From positions 1 through 64,000 of the forward strand of contig NZ_JZRB01000002.1 of NCBI RefSeq assembly GCF_000964085.1: a stretch of 64,000 bases of DNA, written 5' to 3'. This DNA comes from Luteibacter yeojuensis. GTDB taxonomy: Bacteria > Pseudomonadota > Gammaproteobacteria > Xanthomonadales > Rhodanobacteraceae. Made by a program: the position numbers and the translations under genes. Below are positions 44,104-54,700 of the stretch, in pieces; positions within the stretch are counted from its first letter, which is position 1, and the number at the start of each line of letters is the position of its first letter. The notes beneath the pieces were generated by a model. It ran no database searches. It was not told the DNA's origin and saw nothing but the letters and a program-made list of their open reading frames with translations.

Positions 44104-46224
44104 TTATGCGACGGGGCCGGGGTCGCTGGTGGCGGGCTTGCCGTCTTCGTGGTGGCCGGCCTGGCGGCGCAGGTAGCGTGGGGCCTCGGGCGTGGTCACG
44201 GTGATGTCGTACCAGCCGGCGCTGCCAGCAAGGTCGATGGCCACCGTTTCGGTGCTGCCCGGGGCCACGTTGATGTGCCGCGGCCCCTCGCCGTCATACG
44301 CGTTGGTGACGCGGCACGCGACGCGGCCCGTGCCGGTGTTCGTGATGCTGACCTCGATGCGGCGTTCGCCTGCGGCACCGTTGAACGCGGCTTCAAGGGT
44401 ATCGTCCGCGAAACCGCGCAGGCCCGCGTAGAAGCCATTGGGGCCGTGGATGCGGCGGTCGTAGGCATCGCCGTTGGGTGCGAGCGGCCAGCCGTCCTCG
44501 ATGCGGTCGCCGGCGCTGGCGGTGTAGCGGCGTGGCGGCGCATCGCGCCGCAGGCCGTCATAGACCAGGAACGCCGCGCCGAGGGCACCGCGGTTGTCGA
44601 AGGCGATGACGCTCTGGCCATCGCGCAACGCGTGCTCGACGCGCCATGCGTAGGCCAGGGCACGCGATGGGCGGGTACCCTCCTCCTGCACGGGCATTAC
44701 CTGCCCGGCGGGCACGCTGATCGGCGCCTTGCCGTCCGAGCCACGTGGCACGGCGATGGCGGGCATGGTGTCGTCCTGGGCACCCGCGAAATCAAAGCAG
44801 CTGGTGAGGTCGCCACACACCGCGCGGCGCCAGGCGCTGATGTTGGGCTCCGCCACGCCGAAGCGCTTTTCAAGGAAGCGCAATACCGATGTGTGGTCGA
44901 ACGTTTCACTGGATACCCAGCCACCGCGCGACCACGGCGAGACGACGATCATCGGCACGCGGTTGCCCAGGCCCACCACCTGCAGGCCCTTCGGGTCGCT
45001 GCCGGGCACGATGGGGCTGGAAATGCGCGGATGGGCGTCGAGGTCCATCACATCGTCGCGCAGGCCTTCCGCCAGCGCCGTGGAAACGACGCCACCCTCC
45101 CCGTTCCGCAATGGCGGCGCCGGGGGCGGCACGTGGTCGAAGAAGCCATCGTTTTCATCGTAGTTGAGGAACAGCACCGTGCGGCTCCACACCTTCGGGT
45201 TCGCGGTGAGGGCATCGAGCACGGCGCGGATGTAGAACGCGCCATCGGTCGGCGAGGAGGTGGGGTGTTCGCTGTACTTGTAGGGCGCGACGATCCAGGT
45301 CACCTGTGGCAGGCGGTCGTGGATCACGTCGTTGCGCAGGTCGCGCAGCGTGTGGTTCGAGACGCCGTTGCGCACCAGCGAGCCCGCCGGGTCCGCGCCT
45401 TCCTGCACCTGGTAGGCGGCAAAAAACTCCAGCGAGTTGTCGGTGTAGTTATCGGTGGGCGAACCCGGCTCGCCCGTGCCGCCCTGGTAGACGCGCCATG
45501 TGACGCCCGCCCTCTCGAGGCGCTCGGGGTAGGTGGTCCACGTGTAGCCGTTGGTGTTGGCCCGCTCTTCGGTGCCGGGCCCGTTGGGCTTCGAACCGAG
45601 GCGGCCCGCGGGATCGGACGTGCCGCTCCACAGGTAGATGCGGTTGATGGCGGTATCCGCCAGCGCGGACGCGTGGTAGGCGTCGCACACCGTGAATGCG
45701 TCAGCCAGCGCGTAGTGGAACGCGGCGTCCTCGCGGCGCAGGTAGGCCATGGTGAGCACATCCTGCTTCTGCTCGATCCAGCGGTCGTTGCGGCCGAGGT
45801 TCCACGCGCCGTGGCCGGTGCTCCAGCCGTGGTCGGTGCCCGCGTGGTGGTCGCCGCTCGCACGCGTATCAAGGTGGAACGGATACACCCACGCGGTGTC
45901 CGCGCCCACCCCGCGCGGCTTCCAGAACTTCGTGTGCGCGGCCGTCGTGGGCTGCTTCCATACCGGGTCGCCGTTGGCGAGCTCGAGCACGCGCGGGTCG
46001 GCGAAGCCGCGCACGCCGCGCAGGCTGCCGAAGTAGTGATCGAACGAGCGGTTTTCCTGCATGAGGATGACCACGTGGCCGACATCGTTGATAGTGCCGG
46101 TGCGGCGGTCGGGCGCGGTGGCCAGGGCGCGGGCGATGGACGCCGGGAAACCCTGCGCCAGCAGCGAGGCGGCCACGGTGGCGCCCGCGCCCTGCAGGAA
46201 CCGGCGGCGATCGCGCGAGACCAT
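44104..46224 (-). CDS. plcN: Phospholipase C, phosphocholine-specific type, Tat-exported
   Basis: About 706 residues. The Tat signal SRDRRRFLQGAGATVAASLL directs folded export. The phosphoesterase domain shows VILMQENRSFDHYFGSLRGVRGF near the start and FLNYDENDGFFDHVPPP, with SPWSRGGWV. Two C-terminal PLC-specific beta domains follow. Relatives cleave phosphatidylcholine to diacylglycerol and phosphocholine. It lies 2 bp after the HisN-type phosphatase gene, suggesting a joint role in using organic phosphate. The exact head-group is not certain. Confidence 0.9.
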   Translation of the reverse strand: MVSRDRRRFLQGAGATVAASLLAQGFPASIARALATAPDRRTGTINDVGHVVILMQENRSFDHYFGSLRGVRGFADPRVLELANGDPVWKQPTTAAHTKFWKPRGVGADTAWVYPFHLDTRASGDHHAGTDHGWSTGHGAWNLGRNDRWIEQKQDVLTMAYLRREDAAFHYALADAFTVCDAYHASALADTAINRIYLWSGTSDPAGRLGSKPNGPGTEERANTNGYTWTTYPERLERAGVTWRVYQGGTGEPGSPTDNYTDNSLEFFAAYQVQEGADPAGSLVRNGVSNHTLRDLRNDVIHDRLPQVTWIVAPYKYSEHPTSSPTDGAFYIRAVLDALTANPKVWSRTVLFLNYDENDGFFDHVPPPAPPLRNGEGGVVSTALAEGLRDDVMDLDAHPRISSPIVPGSDPKGLQVVGLGNRVPMIVVSPWSRGGWVSSETFDHTSVLRFLEKRFGVAEPNISAWRRAVCGDLTSCFDFAGAQDDTMPAIAVPRGSDGKAPISVPAGQVMPVQEEGTRPSRALAYAWRVEHALRDGQSVIAFDNRGALGAAFLVYDGLRRDAPPRRYTASAGDRIEDGWPLAPNGDAYDRRIHGPNGFYAGLRGFADDTLEAAFNGAAGERRIEVSITNTGTGRVACRVTNAYDGEGPRHINVAPGSTETVAIDLAGSAGWYDITVTTPEAPRYLRRQAGHHEDGKPATSDPGPVA

Positions 46225-46226
46225 CG

Positions 46227-47024
46227 CTAGCCCTTCAGCGACGCGATGAGCGCCGCGTGCAGGGCAGGCGTGGCCGCGGCCACGACGCGCCCGCCGCTGG
46301 CCATGCCGAGCGGGCGGCCCTCCCAGTCGGTCATGACGCCGCCGGCGGCTTGCACCACGGGGGTGATGGCGAGGTAGTCGTAGGGCATGAGGTTCGCTTC
46401 GATCACGGCATCGATGTGGCCGGAGGCCAGCATGCCGTAACCGTAGCAGTCGCCGCCGAAGCGGCGCGTGTAGGCGGCGCGGCTGGTGCGGTCGAACGCC
46501 TCCCACTCGGCGGGCGTGAACATGTCGGGCGTGGTCGTGTACAGCGTGGCTTCGCCCAACGCCTCGCACGCGCTGGCATGGCACGGCCGGCCATTCATCT
46601 CGGTACTCACCCCCACGTGGCCGACCCAGCGCTCGTCCAGGGCAGGCATGTCGAGGATACCCAGCACGGGCGTGCCGCCGCGCAGCAGGGCGATGAGGGT
46701 GCCCCACAGCGGCCAGCCCGAAATGAAGCTGCGGGTGCCGTCGATGGGGTCGATGCTCCACACGAACTCGGCATCGACGTGGCTGGCGCCGTATTCCTCG
46801 CCCAGCAGGCCGTGGCCGGGCCACGCCTGTTCGATCCGCTCGCGCAGCATCGACTCCACGCCACGGTCCACGGCGGTGACAGGGCTCATGTCGCCCTTGT
46901 GCGATACGTCCACGGGGCGGCGGAACCGTGGCAGGGACAGCGCGCGCGCATTGTTGGCGATGCCGGTGGCGAAAGCTTCGAACTCGGCCCGCTCTGCGGC
47001 GGACAACGGGGCATGGGAGGGCAC
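46227..47024 (-). CDS. hisN: Inositol-monophosphatase-family phosphatase (HisN-like)
   Basis: About 265 residues beginning with GTG at 47024 behind GGAG. It has the IMPase metal-site motifs GEEYG, DPIDGTRSFISGWPLWGT and the C-terminal PYDYLAITPVVQAAGG. The WPLWGTLIALL context is typical of the histidinol-phosphatase (HisN) subgroup, but other sugar or polyol phosphates are possible. It is followed 2 bp later by a phospholipase C gene, and is divergent from an ABC importer operon. No other his genes are near. Confidence 0.82.
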   Translation of the reverse strand: MPSHAPLSAAERAEFEAFATGIANNARALSLPRFRRPVDVSHKGDMSPVTAVDRGVESMLRERIEQAWPGHGLLGEEYGASHVDAEFVWSIDPIDGTRSFISGWPLWGTLIALLRGGTPVLGILDMPALDERWVGHVGVSTEMNGRPCHASACEALGEATLYTTTPDMFTPAEWEAFDRTSRAAYTRRFGGDCYGYGMLASGHIDAVIEANLMPYDYLAITPVVQAAGGVMTDWEGRPLGMASGGRVVAAATPALHAALIASLKG

Positions 47025-47098
47025 GCGGGGCTCCGGAAAAAACGTGCGTGAACTAGCGTTTGCACGTTTCAGGTTAATGACTAAAACGCAAATTTTCC

Positions 47099-47117
47099 TG
47101 TGGACGGCGAGTCCACA
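47099..47117. promoter_or_regulatory. 19-bp inverted repeat in the divergent promoter region
   Basis: TGTGGAC and GTCCACA flank GGCGA in the 176-bp gap between hisN and the ABC substrate-binding gene. It could be an operator shared by both operons, for example for the DeoR regulator at 50876. An A/T-rich stretch lies just upstream (47070-47100). No direct evidence. Confidence 0.4.
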
Positions 47118-47200
47118 TGTTTGCAAATATACCCAAAACGCCACACGGGTGGGTGACACTTCCACTACCCCGTGGGCAGCGTGATAACCCGGGGCCATCC

Positions 47201-48202
47201 ATGCGTCCAGTCCGCCACATCGCCAGCTCCATCGCGTTGCTCGCCGTGTGCGCCAGCGCACACGCCGGGGAACTGACGGTGTACTCGGCGCTTGAGAGCG
47301 ACGAGATCGCGGCCTACCTAGATGCCGCCAGGCAGGCCCTTCCCGGCGTGGATATCCATGTGCTGCGCCTCTCCAGCGGCGACCTTGCCGCCCGCCTGCT
47401 GGCTGAGGCCGCCGAACCCCGTAACGACGTGGTCTGGGGCATGGCAGCCACCGACCTGCTCGACCCGCGCATCGCCGCCCTGCTCCAGCCGGTGCACAGC
47501 GCCGCCATCGACGCCCTGCCCGCGCGCTTTCGCGGCACCGACGGCCGCTGGTTCGCGCCCACCGGCTACATGGCGGCGCTGTGCGTGAACCGCGAGGCGC
47601 TCGCGGAGCACGGCCTGCCCATGCCGCGCACGTGGCGCGACCTGGCCTCGCCCATGTACCGCGGCCAACTGGCCATGCCCGACCCGGCGTCGTCCGGCAC
47701 GGGCTACATGGTGCTGTCGTCGCTGAGCGATGCGGGCCGCGACACGACAGGCATGGCGCTCGTTACCGACATCGCCGCGAACATCGGCCAGGTGACCCTC
47801 TCGGGCTCGGCACCGTGCAAGCTCGCGCGCATCGGCGAGTTCCCCATCGGCGTGTCATTCGCGTTCTCGGCCATGCAGGCCATCCGCGAGGGCTACCCCG
47901 TCACCATGGTGTTGCCTGCGGACGGCACCGGTTACGAGCTCGAGGGCTCGGGGCTCATGAAGGGGGCGACGAACCCCACGGACGCGAAACGGTTCCTCGA
48001 CTGGACCGCATCACCCGCGGCGGCCTCGCTGTACCGCGGTTACAAGGAAATCGTGGCGGCGCCCGGCGTGGTGCCCACGGCCGAACAACAGCGCGCGGGG
48101 TTGCCGGCCAACGTGGTCGGCACGCTGCCTGCGCGGGATTTCGAAGCGGCCGCGCGCGGGCGCGCGGCACTCATCGCACTATACAAACGCCTGACGCGCT
48201 GA
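47201..48202 (+). CDS. ABC transporter substrate-binding protein, iron/phosphonate family
   Basis: About 333 residues with a signal peptide (ASSIALLAVCASAHA). The start GELTVYSALESDEI and NDVVWGMAATDLL and SSGTGYMVLSSL are characteristic of the extracellular solute-binding family 1/6 that carries iron, 2-aminoethylphosphonate or sugar phosphates (FbpA/PhnS/AfuA group). It lies 30 bp before the ATPase gene of the same transporter. The substrate is not known; an organophosphate is suggested by neighbours. Confidence 0.85.
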   Translation: MRPVRHIASSIALLAVCASAHAGELTVYSALESDEIAAYLDAARQALPGVDIHVLRLSSGDLAARLLAEAAEPRNDVVWGMAATDLLDPRIAALLQPVHSAAIDALPARFRGTDGRWFAPTGYMAALCVNREALAEHGLPMPRTWRDLASPMYRGQLAMPDPASSGTGYMVLSSLSDAGRDTTGMALVTDIAANIGQVTLSGSAPCKLARIGEFPIGVSFAFSAMQAIREGYPVTMVLPADGTGYELEGSGLMKGATNPTDAKRFLDWTASPAAASLYRGYKEIVAAPGVVPTAEQQRAGLPANVVGTLPARDFEAAARGRAALIALYKRLTR

Positions 48203-48232
48203 CGCGCGCGGGCCGGGGGAGACACAGGTTCC

Positions 48233-49234
48233 ATGCACCTTCGCATCGACGGCATCAGCAAGGCCTGGGGCACCAGCACGGCGCTCGACCGCGTGTCGTT
48301 CAACGCGGGGGCCAGCGACTTCGTCTGCCTGCTCGGCCCCAGCGGCTGCGGCAAGACCACCTTGCTGCGCATCGTGGCGGGCCTGACCGAGCCCGATGCC
48401 GGCAGCGTGCACCTGGGCGGGCGGGACATCACGCGCCTGCCCGCCCGCGAGCGCGGCATGGGCATCGTGTTCCAGTCGTACTCGCTGTTCCCCGACCTTA
48501 CCGCCGCCGCCAACGTCGGCTACCCGATGCGCCTGCGCGGCGTGGCGGTGGGCACCATCGCCACGCGCAGCACCGAACTGCTGGCGAAAGTCGGGCTGGG
48601 CGGCTTCGGCGGCCGCTTCCCCGATGAACTCTCCGGCGGCCAGCAACAACGCGTGGCACTGGCCCGCGCGCTGGCGGCTGAACCGGCGCTGCTGTTGCTC
48701 GACGAGCCGCTATCGGCACTGGACCCCGCCATCCGCGCGCAGCTGCGCGGCGAGATCCGCACGCTGCAGCGCTCGCTCGGCATCCCCACCATCATGGTCA
48801 CGCACGACCAGGACGAGGCGCTCGCGCTCGCCGATACCATCGTGTGCATGCGTGCGGGGCACATCGAACAGATCGGCTCGCCGCGCGACCTTTACGAACG
48901 CCCGGCATCACGCTTCGTCGCCGATTTCATTGGCCGGGCCAACCTGTTGCCCACGCACTTCGTACGCGAGGTAATGCCCGGCTTCCTCGAGCGCCGCCCA
49001 CCCGGCGCCGACGCCACGTGGGAACTCTGCCTGCGGCCCGAGGACATCGTCGTGGAAGCCGGCCCGGGCGGCGACGCCGTCGTGGCCGACGTGACTTTCC
49101 TCGGCAACCTGGCCCGCGCCCGTATCGACTGGCGCGGCCAGGTCCTGCTGGCCGAGCTGCCCGGCCGGAGCATGCTGGCGCCCGGCGAGCCCGTCGCCAT
49201 CGGGGCCACGCGCGGCGCGTGGGTGGCCGCGTGA
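48233..49234 (+). CDS. ABC transporter ATP-binding protein
   Basis: About 333 residues: Walker A LGPSGCGKTTLLR, Q-loop, LSGGQQQRVALARAL signature, Walker B LLLLDEPLSALD and the H-loop in MVTHDQDEALAL. A TOBE domain at the C-terminus (LCLRPEDIVVE and FLGNLARARI) fits the FbpC/PhnT type. The stop overlaps the GTG start of the permease. Confidence 0.93.
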   Translation: MHLRIDGISKAWGTSTALDRVSFNAGASDFVCLLGPSGCGKTTLLRIVAGLTEPDAGSVHLGGRDITRLPARERGMGIVFQSYSLFPDLTAAANVGYPMRLRGVAVGTIATRSTELLAKVGLGGFGGRFPDELSGGQQQRVALARALAAEPALLLLDEPLSALDPAIRAQLRGEIRTLQRSLGIPTIMVTHDQDEALALADTIVCMRAGHIEQIGSPRDLYERPASRFVADFIGRANLLPTHFVREVMPGFLERRPPGADATWELCLRPEDIVVEAGPGGDAVVADVTFLGNLARARIDWRGQVLLAELPGRSMLAPGEPVAIGATRGAWVAA

Positions 49235-50886
49235 ACGCGATCGCCGCCCCGCGCAGCGCCCCGCGCGCCCGCATCGGCGCGGTGCTGCTACTGGCCGTGC
49301 CTTGCCTGGGGCTGCTGCTGTTGTTCCTCCACCCCCTGTTCACCGTGGCGTCGCGCAGCCTCACCGACGCGTCGGGCGCCTTCACGCTGGCGAACTACGC
49401 GCGGCTGCTCGATGACCCGGGCCTGCCACGTGCCGCCCTGCACAGCGTCACCACGGGCCTCGTCACCACGCTTGCCACGGTGCTGCTCGGCCTGGCCCTG
49501 GCGATGGCGCTGCATCGCTCGCGCCTACCGGGCAAGGCGTTGATCCGCGCCACGCTGTTGCTGCCCATGCTCGCGCCTTCCCTCGTGCTGGGCCTCGGCC
49601 TGGTGCTGCTGCTGGGCCGCAACGGCCTCGTGCACCGCCTCACGGGCTGGCCCACCGATATCTATGGCTTCACCGGCCTGGTCATCGCGAACACGCTGTA
49701 CGGCTTGCCACAGGTGGTGCTGATCGTTTCCGCGGCGCTGGCGCGCACGCCGGCCCGCCACTACGACGCCGCGGCGTCGATGGGTGCCACCGCGTGGCGC
49801 CAGTTCCTCGACGTGACGCTTCCACGCCTGCGCTTCGCCCTGCTCGCCGCAGCCTTCCTCGTCTTCACCGAGACACTTACCGACTTCGGCAGCGCCGTGA
49901 TCGTCGGTGGGAACTACCGCGTGCTGGCGATGGAGATCTACAGCGAGGTGGTGGGGCAGCTCGATTTCGCCATGGGCGCGACGCTGGGCATGCTGCTCTT
50001 GCTGCCCGCCGTGCTCTCCGTATGGCTGGGCCGGCTGGCCAGGCGCCGCCAGGATAGCGGCGACGCCAGCCCGGGCCGCGCGCTCGTGCCATCGCGCGAC
50101 ACGCGCCGCGACCTCGTCCTCGGCGCCGTTGCGCTCGTCGCCTTGCTGCCGATGCTCGCCGTCGTCGGCACCGTCGCCTATGTCTCCTTCGTGAAGCTGT
50201 GGCCGTACCAGCCGTCGCTGACGCTGGCGAACTACACCGGCCTGACCGAAGGCTTCGGCCCGGTGTGGACCTCGCTCACCGTCTCGCTGGTGGCGGCTAT
50301 CGCAGGCACGGTGCTGGTCTTCGCACTGTGCGCCGGCCTGCGCAAGGCGCCACCGGGCCTGGTGCGGCCCCTGCAGTTCGTCGCTTCGCTGCCGGCCGCC
50401 GTGCCGGGCATGGTCATCGGCCTCGGTTACGTGCTGGCGTTCAACCACGGGCCGGCCGCCCACTGGTTCCACGGCAGCCTGCTCGTCATCGCGGCCTGCA
50501 GCCTGTACCACTACCACGCCCAGGCGTTCCTCACGATGCAGACCGGCATGCGCCAGGTGCCCGATGCGCTGGACGATGCCGTGGCCGCGTTTGGTGGCGG
50601 CACGCGCGCGGTGCTGCGCGACGCCGTGCTGCCTTTCGCCGCGCCGGCCGCCATCGCCACGTTCTTCTACCTGTTCATGCGCTCGATGGTGACGCTCTCG
50701 GGCGTCATCTTCCTGGTCACCGCCGACCTGGGCCTGGCCTCGGTCACCGTCATGCGCCTGGACGAGAACGGTTTCCTGGCCCAGGCCGCGGCCTACGCCA
50801 TGTGCGTGGTGCTGGCCGGTGCCATCGCCCTCGGCGCCATGCGCCTGCTCTTGCACATCCTCAAGGAACGACGCCATGTGGCATGA
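49231..50886 (+). CDS. ABC transporter permease, fused two-domain type
   Basis: About 551 residues with twelve predicted helices arranged as two binding-protein-dependent permease domains. Two EAA-type loops are visible: YDAAASMGATAWRQFLDVTLPRLR and ALDDAVAAFGGGTRAVLRDAVLPF. This fused form is typical of FbpB and PhnU-type importers. GTG at 49231 overlaps the ATPase stop (GTGA). Confidence 0.92.
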   Translation: MNAIAAPRSAPRARIGAVLLLAVPCLGLLLLFLHPLFTVASRSLTDASGAFTLANYARLLDDPGLPRAALHSVTTGLVTTLATVLLGLALAMALHRSRLPGKALIRATLLLPMLAPSLVLGLGLVLLLGRNGLVHRLTGWPTDIYGFTGLVIANTLYGLPQVVLIVSAALARTPARHYDAAASMGATAWRQFLDVTLPRLRFALLAAAFLVFTETLTDFGSAVIVGGNYRVLAMEIYSEVVGQLDFAMGATLGMLLLLPAVLSVWLGRLARRRQDSGDASPGRALVPSRDTRRDLVLGAVALVALLPMLAVVGTVAYVSFVKLWPYQPSLTLANYTGLTEGFGPVWTSLTVSLVAAIAGTVLVFALCAGLRKAPPGLVRPLQFVASLPAAVPGMVIGLGYVLAFNHGPAAHWFHGSLLVIAACSLYHYHAQAFLTMQTGMRQVPDALDDAVAAFGGGTRAVLRDAVLPFAAPAAIATFFYLFMRSMVTLSGVIFLVTADLGLASVTVMRLDENGFLAQAAAYAMCVVLAGAIALGAMRLLLHILKERRHVA

Positions 50887-51631
50887 AGAACGACACACCC
50901 GCATCCGCGACCTGCTCCGCGCCAGCGGCCAGGTATCGGTGGAACGCATCGTCACCGAGCTGGGTGTCTCGCGCGAGACCATCCGCCGCGACCTCGTCGA
51001 ACTGGCCGAGCGCGGCGAGATACGCCGCGTGCATGGCGGCGCCGTGCTTACCTCCGACGAACCGCCCATTGACGTGCGCCACGCCACCCGCGTGCGCGAG
51101 AAGCGCGCGATCGCCAAGGCCGTCGCCAACCTCGTCGAGAGCGGCCAGACGATCTTCATGGATGCCGGCAGCACGATGAACCTCGTCGCCGAGGCGCTGG
51201 CCACGCGCACGGGCCTCACCATCCTCACCAACGCCATCGACGTGGCCACGCGCTTCGCCGCGCGCCATGGCAACGAGGTGCACCTGCTCGGCGGGCGTTT
51301 CAACGCGCAGATCGGCTGCACGACGGGGCCTGCCACCATCGCGGAGATCCATCGCTACCAGGCGCACCTGGCCATCCTCTCGCCCGTGGGCGTGGATGCG
51401 AAGGCGGGCGCCAGCAGTTTCGAACTCGACGAGGTGGAGATCGCCCGCGCCATGTGCGGCAACGCACGCCAGGTGGTCCTCGCCGCCGACCATTCGAAGA
51501 TCGGCGTCCGCAGCCGCGCCAGCTGGTGCGCGCCCGACCGCGTCGACGTGCTCGTTACCGACCGCAAGGCCGAGAAATCACGCGCGTTCGCCGCGGTCCG
51601 CAAGGCCGTGGGTGAGGTCGCGCTTGCCTGA
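50876..51631 (+). CDS. DeoR-family transcriptional regulator
   Basis: About 251 residues. The winged helix is MWHEERHTRIRDLLRASGQVSVERIVTELGVSRETIRRDLVEL and the effector domain has TIFMDAGSTM and LLGGRFNAQIGCTTGP, with CADHSKIG-like AADHSKIG. DeoR proteins sense phosphorylated sugars or related metabolites. ATG at 50876 overlaps the permease end by 11 bp behind AAGGA. It probably controls its own transporter operon. Confidence 0.92.
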   Translation: MWHEERHTRIRDLLRASGQVSVERIVTELGVSRETIRRDLVELAERGEIRRVHGGAVLTSDEPPIDVRHATRVREKRAIAKAVANLVESGQTIFMDAGSTMNLVAEALATRTGLTILTNAIDVATRFAARHGNEVHLLGGRFNAQIGCTTGPATIAEIHRYQAHLAILSPVGVDAKAGASSFELDEVEIARAMCGNARQVVLAADHSKIGVRSRASWCAPDRVDVLVTDRKAEKSRAFAAVRKAVGEVALA

Positions 51632-51676
51632 TCCACCCACAACACCGCGCCAGGAAGGCCGTCCTTCGCCCGCCAC

Positions 51677-51690
51677 TTAAATCGATTCAA
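51677..51690. promoter_or_regulatory. Candidate LacI-type operator upstream of the Oar-like receptor
   Basis: TTAAATCGATTCAA is a near-perfect palindrome (12 of 14 positions) with the central CG expected of LacI-family operators, 39 bp before the TonB receptor gene. No LacI gene is in the window. Confidence 0.35.
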
Positions 51691-51729
51691 ATCCGTCTGT
51701 CACAGACCAAGCCTTTCCGGAGCATCACC

Positions 51730-54700
51730 ATGACGTCGTTCCCAGCCCTCCGCCGTACCCTGCTGTGTGCCGCGGTCGCCGCGACATTCAGCGGCCTGGC
51801 TTATGGCCAGGCCACTACCGGCCGCATCACCGGCACCGCGCCGGCCGCGGCCGGCGAAACCGTACTAATCGAAGGCAGCAACGGCCTCACCCGCGAAGTG
51901 GGCGTGGACGCGAACGACCGCTACACGGCCGAGTCGCTGCCACTGGCCACCTACAAGGTGAGCCTCAAGTCGAACGGCAACATCGTTGACAGCCGCGACA
52001 ACGTCACTCTGCGTGTCGGCGCCGCCACCGATGTTTCGTTCGCCGGCGCCGCGCCCTCGGCCGCCGATGCGCAAAGCCTCGGTGCCGTCACCGTCTCGGC
52101 CAGCTCGCTGGCAAAAATCGACGTGGCGACCGTCGCCTCCAGCACGGTCATCACCTCGGCCGACCTCGCCCGCCTGCCCCTGCAGCGCTCGGCCGAGGCC
52201 GTGGCCCTGCTCGCCCCGGGCGCCTCGCCGGGCTACACCGGCTTCAAGAACGCGTTCGGCGGCAGCACGGTGAGCTTCGCCGGCTCGGCCGTCACCGAGA
52301 ACGCGTACTACATCAACGGCATGAACACGACCGACCCGCTCAGCGGCTTCGGTGGCGTGACCCTGCCCTACGGTGCCATCGACCAGCAGGAGATACTGAG
52401 CGGCGGTTACTCGGCCATGTACGGCCGCTCCGACGGCGGCGTGATCAGCCAGGTGGGCAAGCGCGGCACCAACGAATGGCATTTTGGCGCCCAGGTGCTG
52501 TGGGAGCCGGACTTCGCCCGCGCCAGCGCGCGCAACATCACCTACGGGCACGACAACCCGGCGCCCCCGGGCAGCCTGCAGACCCGCAACGACCGTAACC
52601 ACGAGTGGACCTCCACCATCAGCGCCTACGCCGGCGGCCCGCTGATCAAGGACAAGCTGTATGCGTTCGCCGCGGTGGAAATGGAGCGCAGCCAGGGCAA
52701 TAGCATCGGCGACGTGAACCACGCGTACGATACGAAGTACACGTACAAAGACCCGAAGTGGTACGGCAAGCTCGACTGGAACATCAACGACAGCAACATC
52801 CTCGAACTCACGGGTATCAACCAGACCCACCGTTCGAACGGCAACAAGTACAACTACGACTACGACACCGATACCGTCGGCGATTTCGCCAGCCCGGATT
52901 CCACCTACAAGACCCGCGCCATGGTCTACGTGGCGAAATACACCAGCTACATCACCGACGACCTGACCCTCACCGCGCTGTACGGCAAGTCGAAGCTCAC
53001 CTACTACAACGAGCCGCCCGATACCGGCATCGTCGGCCCGTTCATCGGCAACCTCAGCGCGCAGAACCCGGCACTGAATGGCGGCACGCCGATCAGCAAC
53101 GGCCAGACGCTCGATACGGTGGATAACCCCGACCACGAATCGACCAACCGCAACCTGCGCATCGACCTGAACTACAAGATCGGCTCGCACTCGATCACGG
53201 CCGGTATCGATAACCAGGACTCGCACGACATCGACGATGGCACGACGATCGGCGGCGTGGGTTACGAGCTGTGGTACGCCAAGCAGGACCCGAACCTCAA
53301 TATCAGCGACAGTCCGTTCGTCGACAAGCCGGCCAACTACCCGGGTGGTGCCACCGGCTATTACGGCTACTACCGCCACTACAACACGCTGGCCTCGGTG
53401 CGCGTGAAGCAGCGCGCCCAGTACATCATGGACGACTGGCAGATCAACGATCGCTGGCTGCTCTCGGTCGGCATCCGCAACGACCAGTTCACCAACTACA
53501 ACCCTGCGGGCGAGCCGTACCTACGGCTCACCAAGCCGCAGTGGGCGCCACGCGTGGGCTTCAGCTGGGACGTGAACGGTGATTCGTTGTTCAAGGTGTA
53601 CGGCAACGCGGGCCGCTACTTCCTGGCCATGCCGGCGTCGGTGGCACTGCGCACCTCGGCCGGCTCGCTGGCCACCAACCAGTACTTCACGTACACCGGC
53701 ATCGACAACCAGGGCCTGCCCACCGGCGTGACCTTCGTGCAGTCCGCCACCGGTGGCGCCGTCTCCCCCAACGGCGAATACGGCCAGCCGCCCGACCCGA
53801 AGACCGTCAGCTCGAAGAACATCAAGTCGGAATACCAGGATGAATTCATCCTCGGTGCCGACAAGCAGCTCAACGCCGACTGGGTGGCCGGCGCCAAGGC
53901 CACGGTTCGCCGGCTGCGCAATGCCCTGGACGACGTGTGCGACAACGGCGCGATCAAGAATGCCGCGGAAGCACAGGGCGCCGACCTCGATAACCTCACG
54001 GTAGGCAGCTGCTACCTGTCGAACCCGGGGCGCGCCAATGTCTACTCGCTGAAGAACGCCGATGGCGGCTACACCGACGTGACCGTGACCAACGCCGACT
54101 TCGGCTTCCCGCACCTGAAGCGCAATTACTACGGCCTCGACCTGTACCTGTCGCATCCGTTCGATGGCACGTGGTCGGGCAAGGTGGATTACCTGTACTC
54201 ACGCAGCTACGGCAACACCGAGGGCCAGGTGCGTTCGGACGTGGGCCAGGGCTCGGTGGCGGCATCGCGCGACTGGGATTACGCCACGCTGATGAACTAC
54301 GCCAACGGCGACCTCGGCAACGACCGCAAGCACCAGATCAAGATCTACGGTTCGTACCAGGTCGCACCGGAATGGCTGCTTTCAGCCAACATCCTGATCC
54401 AGTCGGGCCTGCCGAAATCCTGCCTGGGCCGCTACGGCGCGGATGAAAGCGACCCGTCGGGCTATGGCAGCTACTACCACTTCTGCTTCGGTGAACCCTC
54501 CGCCTACGGCGCCAAGGGCCGCGAGCCGTGGGAAGAACTGGTGGACGTGAGCGCGGAATACCGCCCGCTGTGGGCCGACAAGAAGCTGGCCTTCTCGGTG
54601 TCGGTGTTCAACATCCTCAACCAGCAGCGTTCGCAGCGCACCAACCCGGTCTCGGGCAGCACGAACTCGGTGAACGATGGTTACCAGCAGGTGATCAGCT

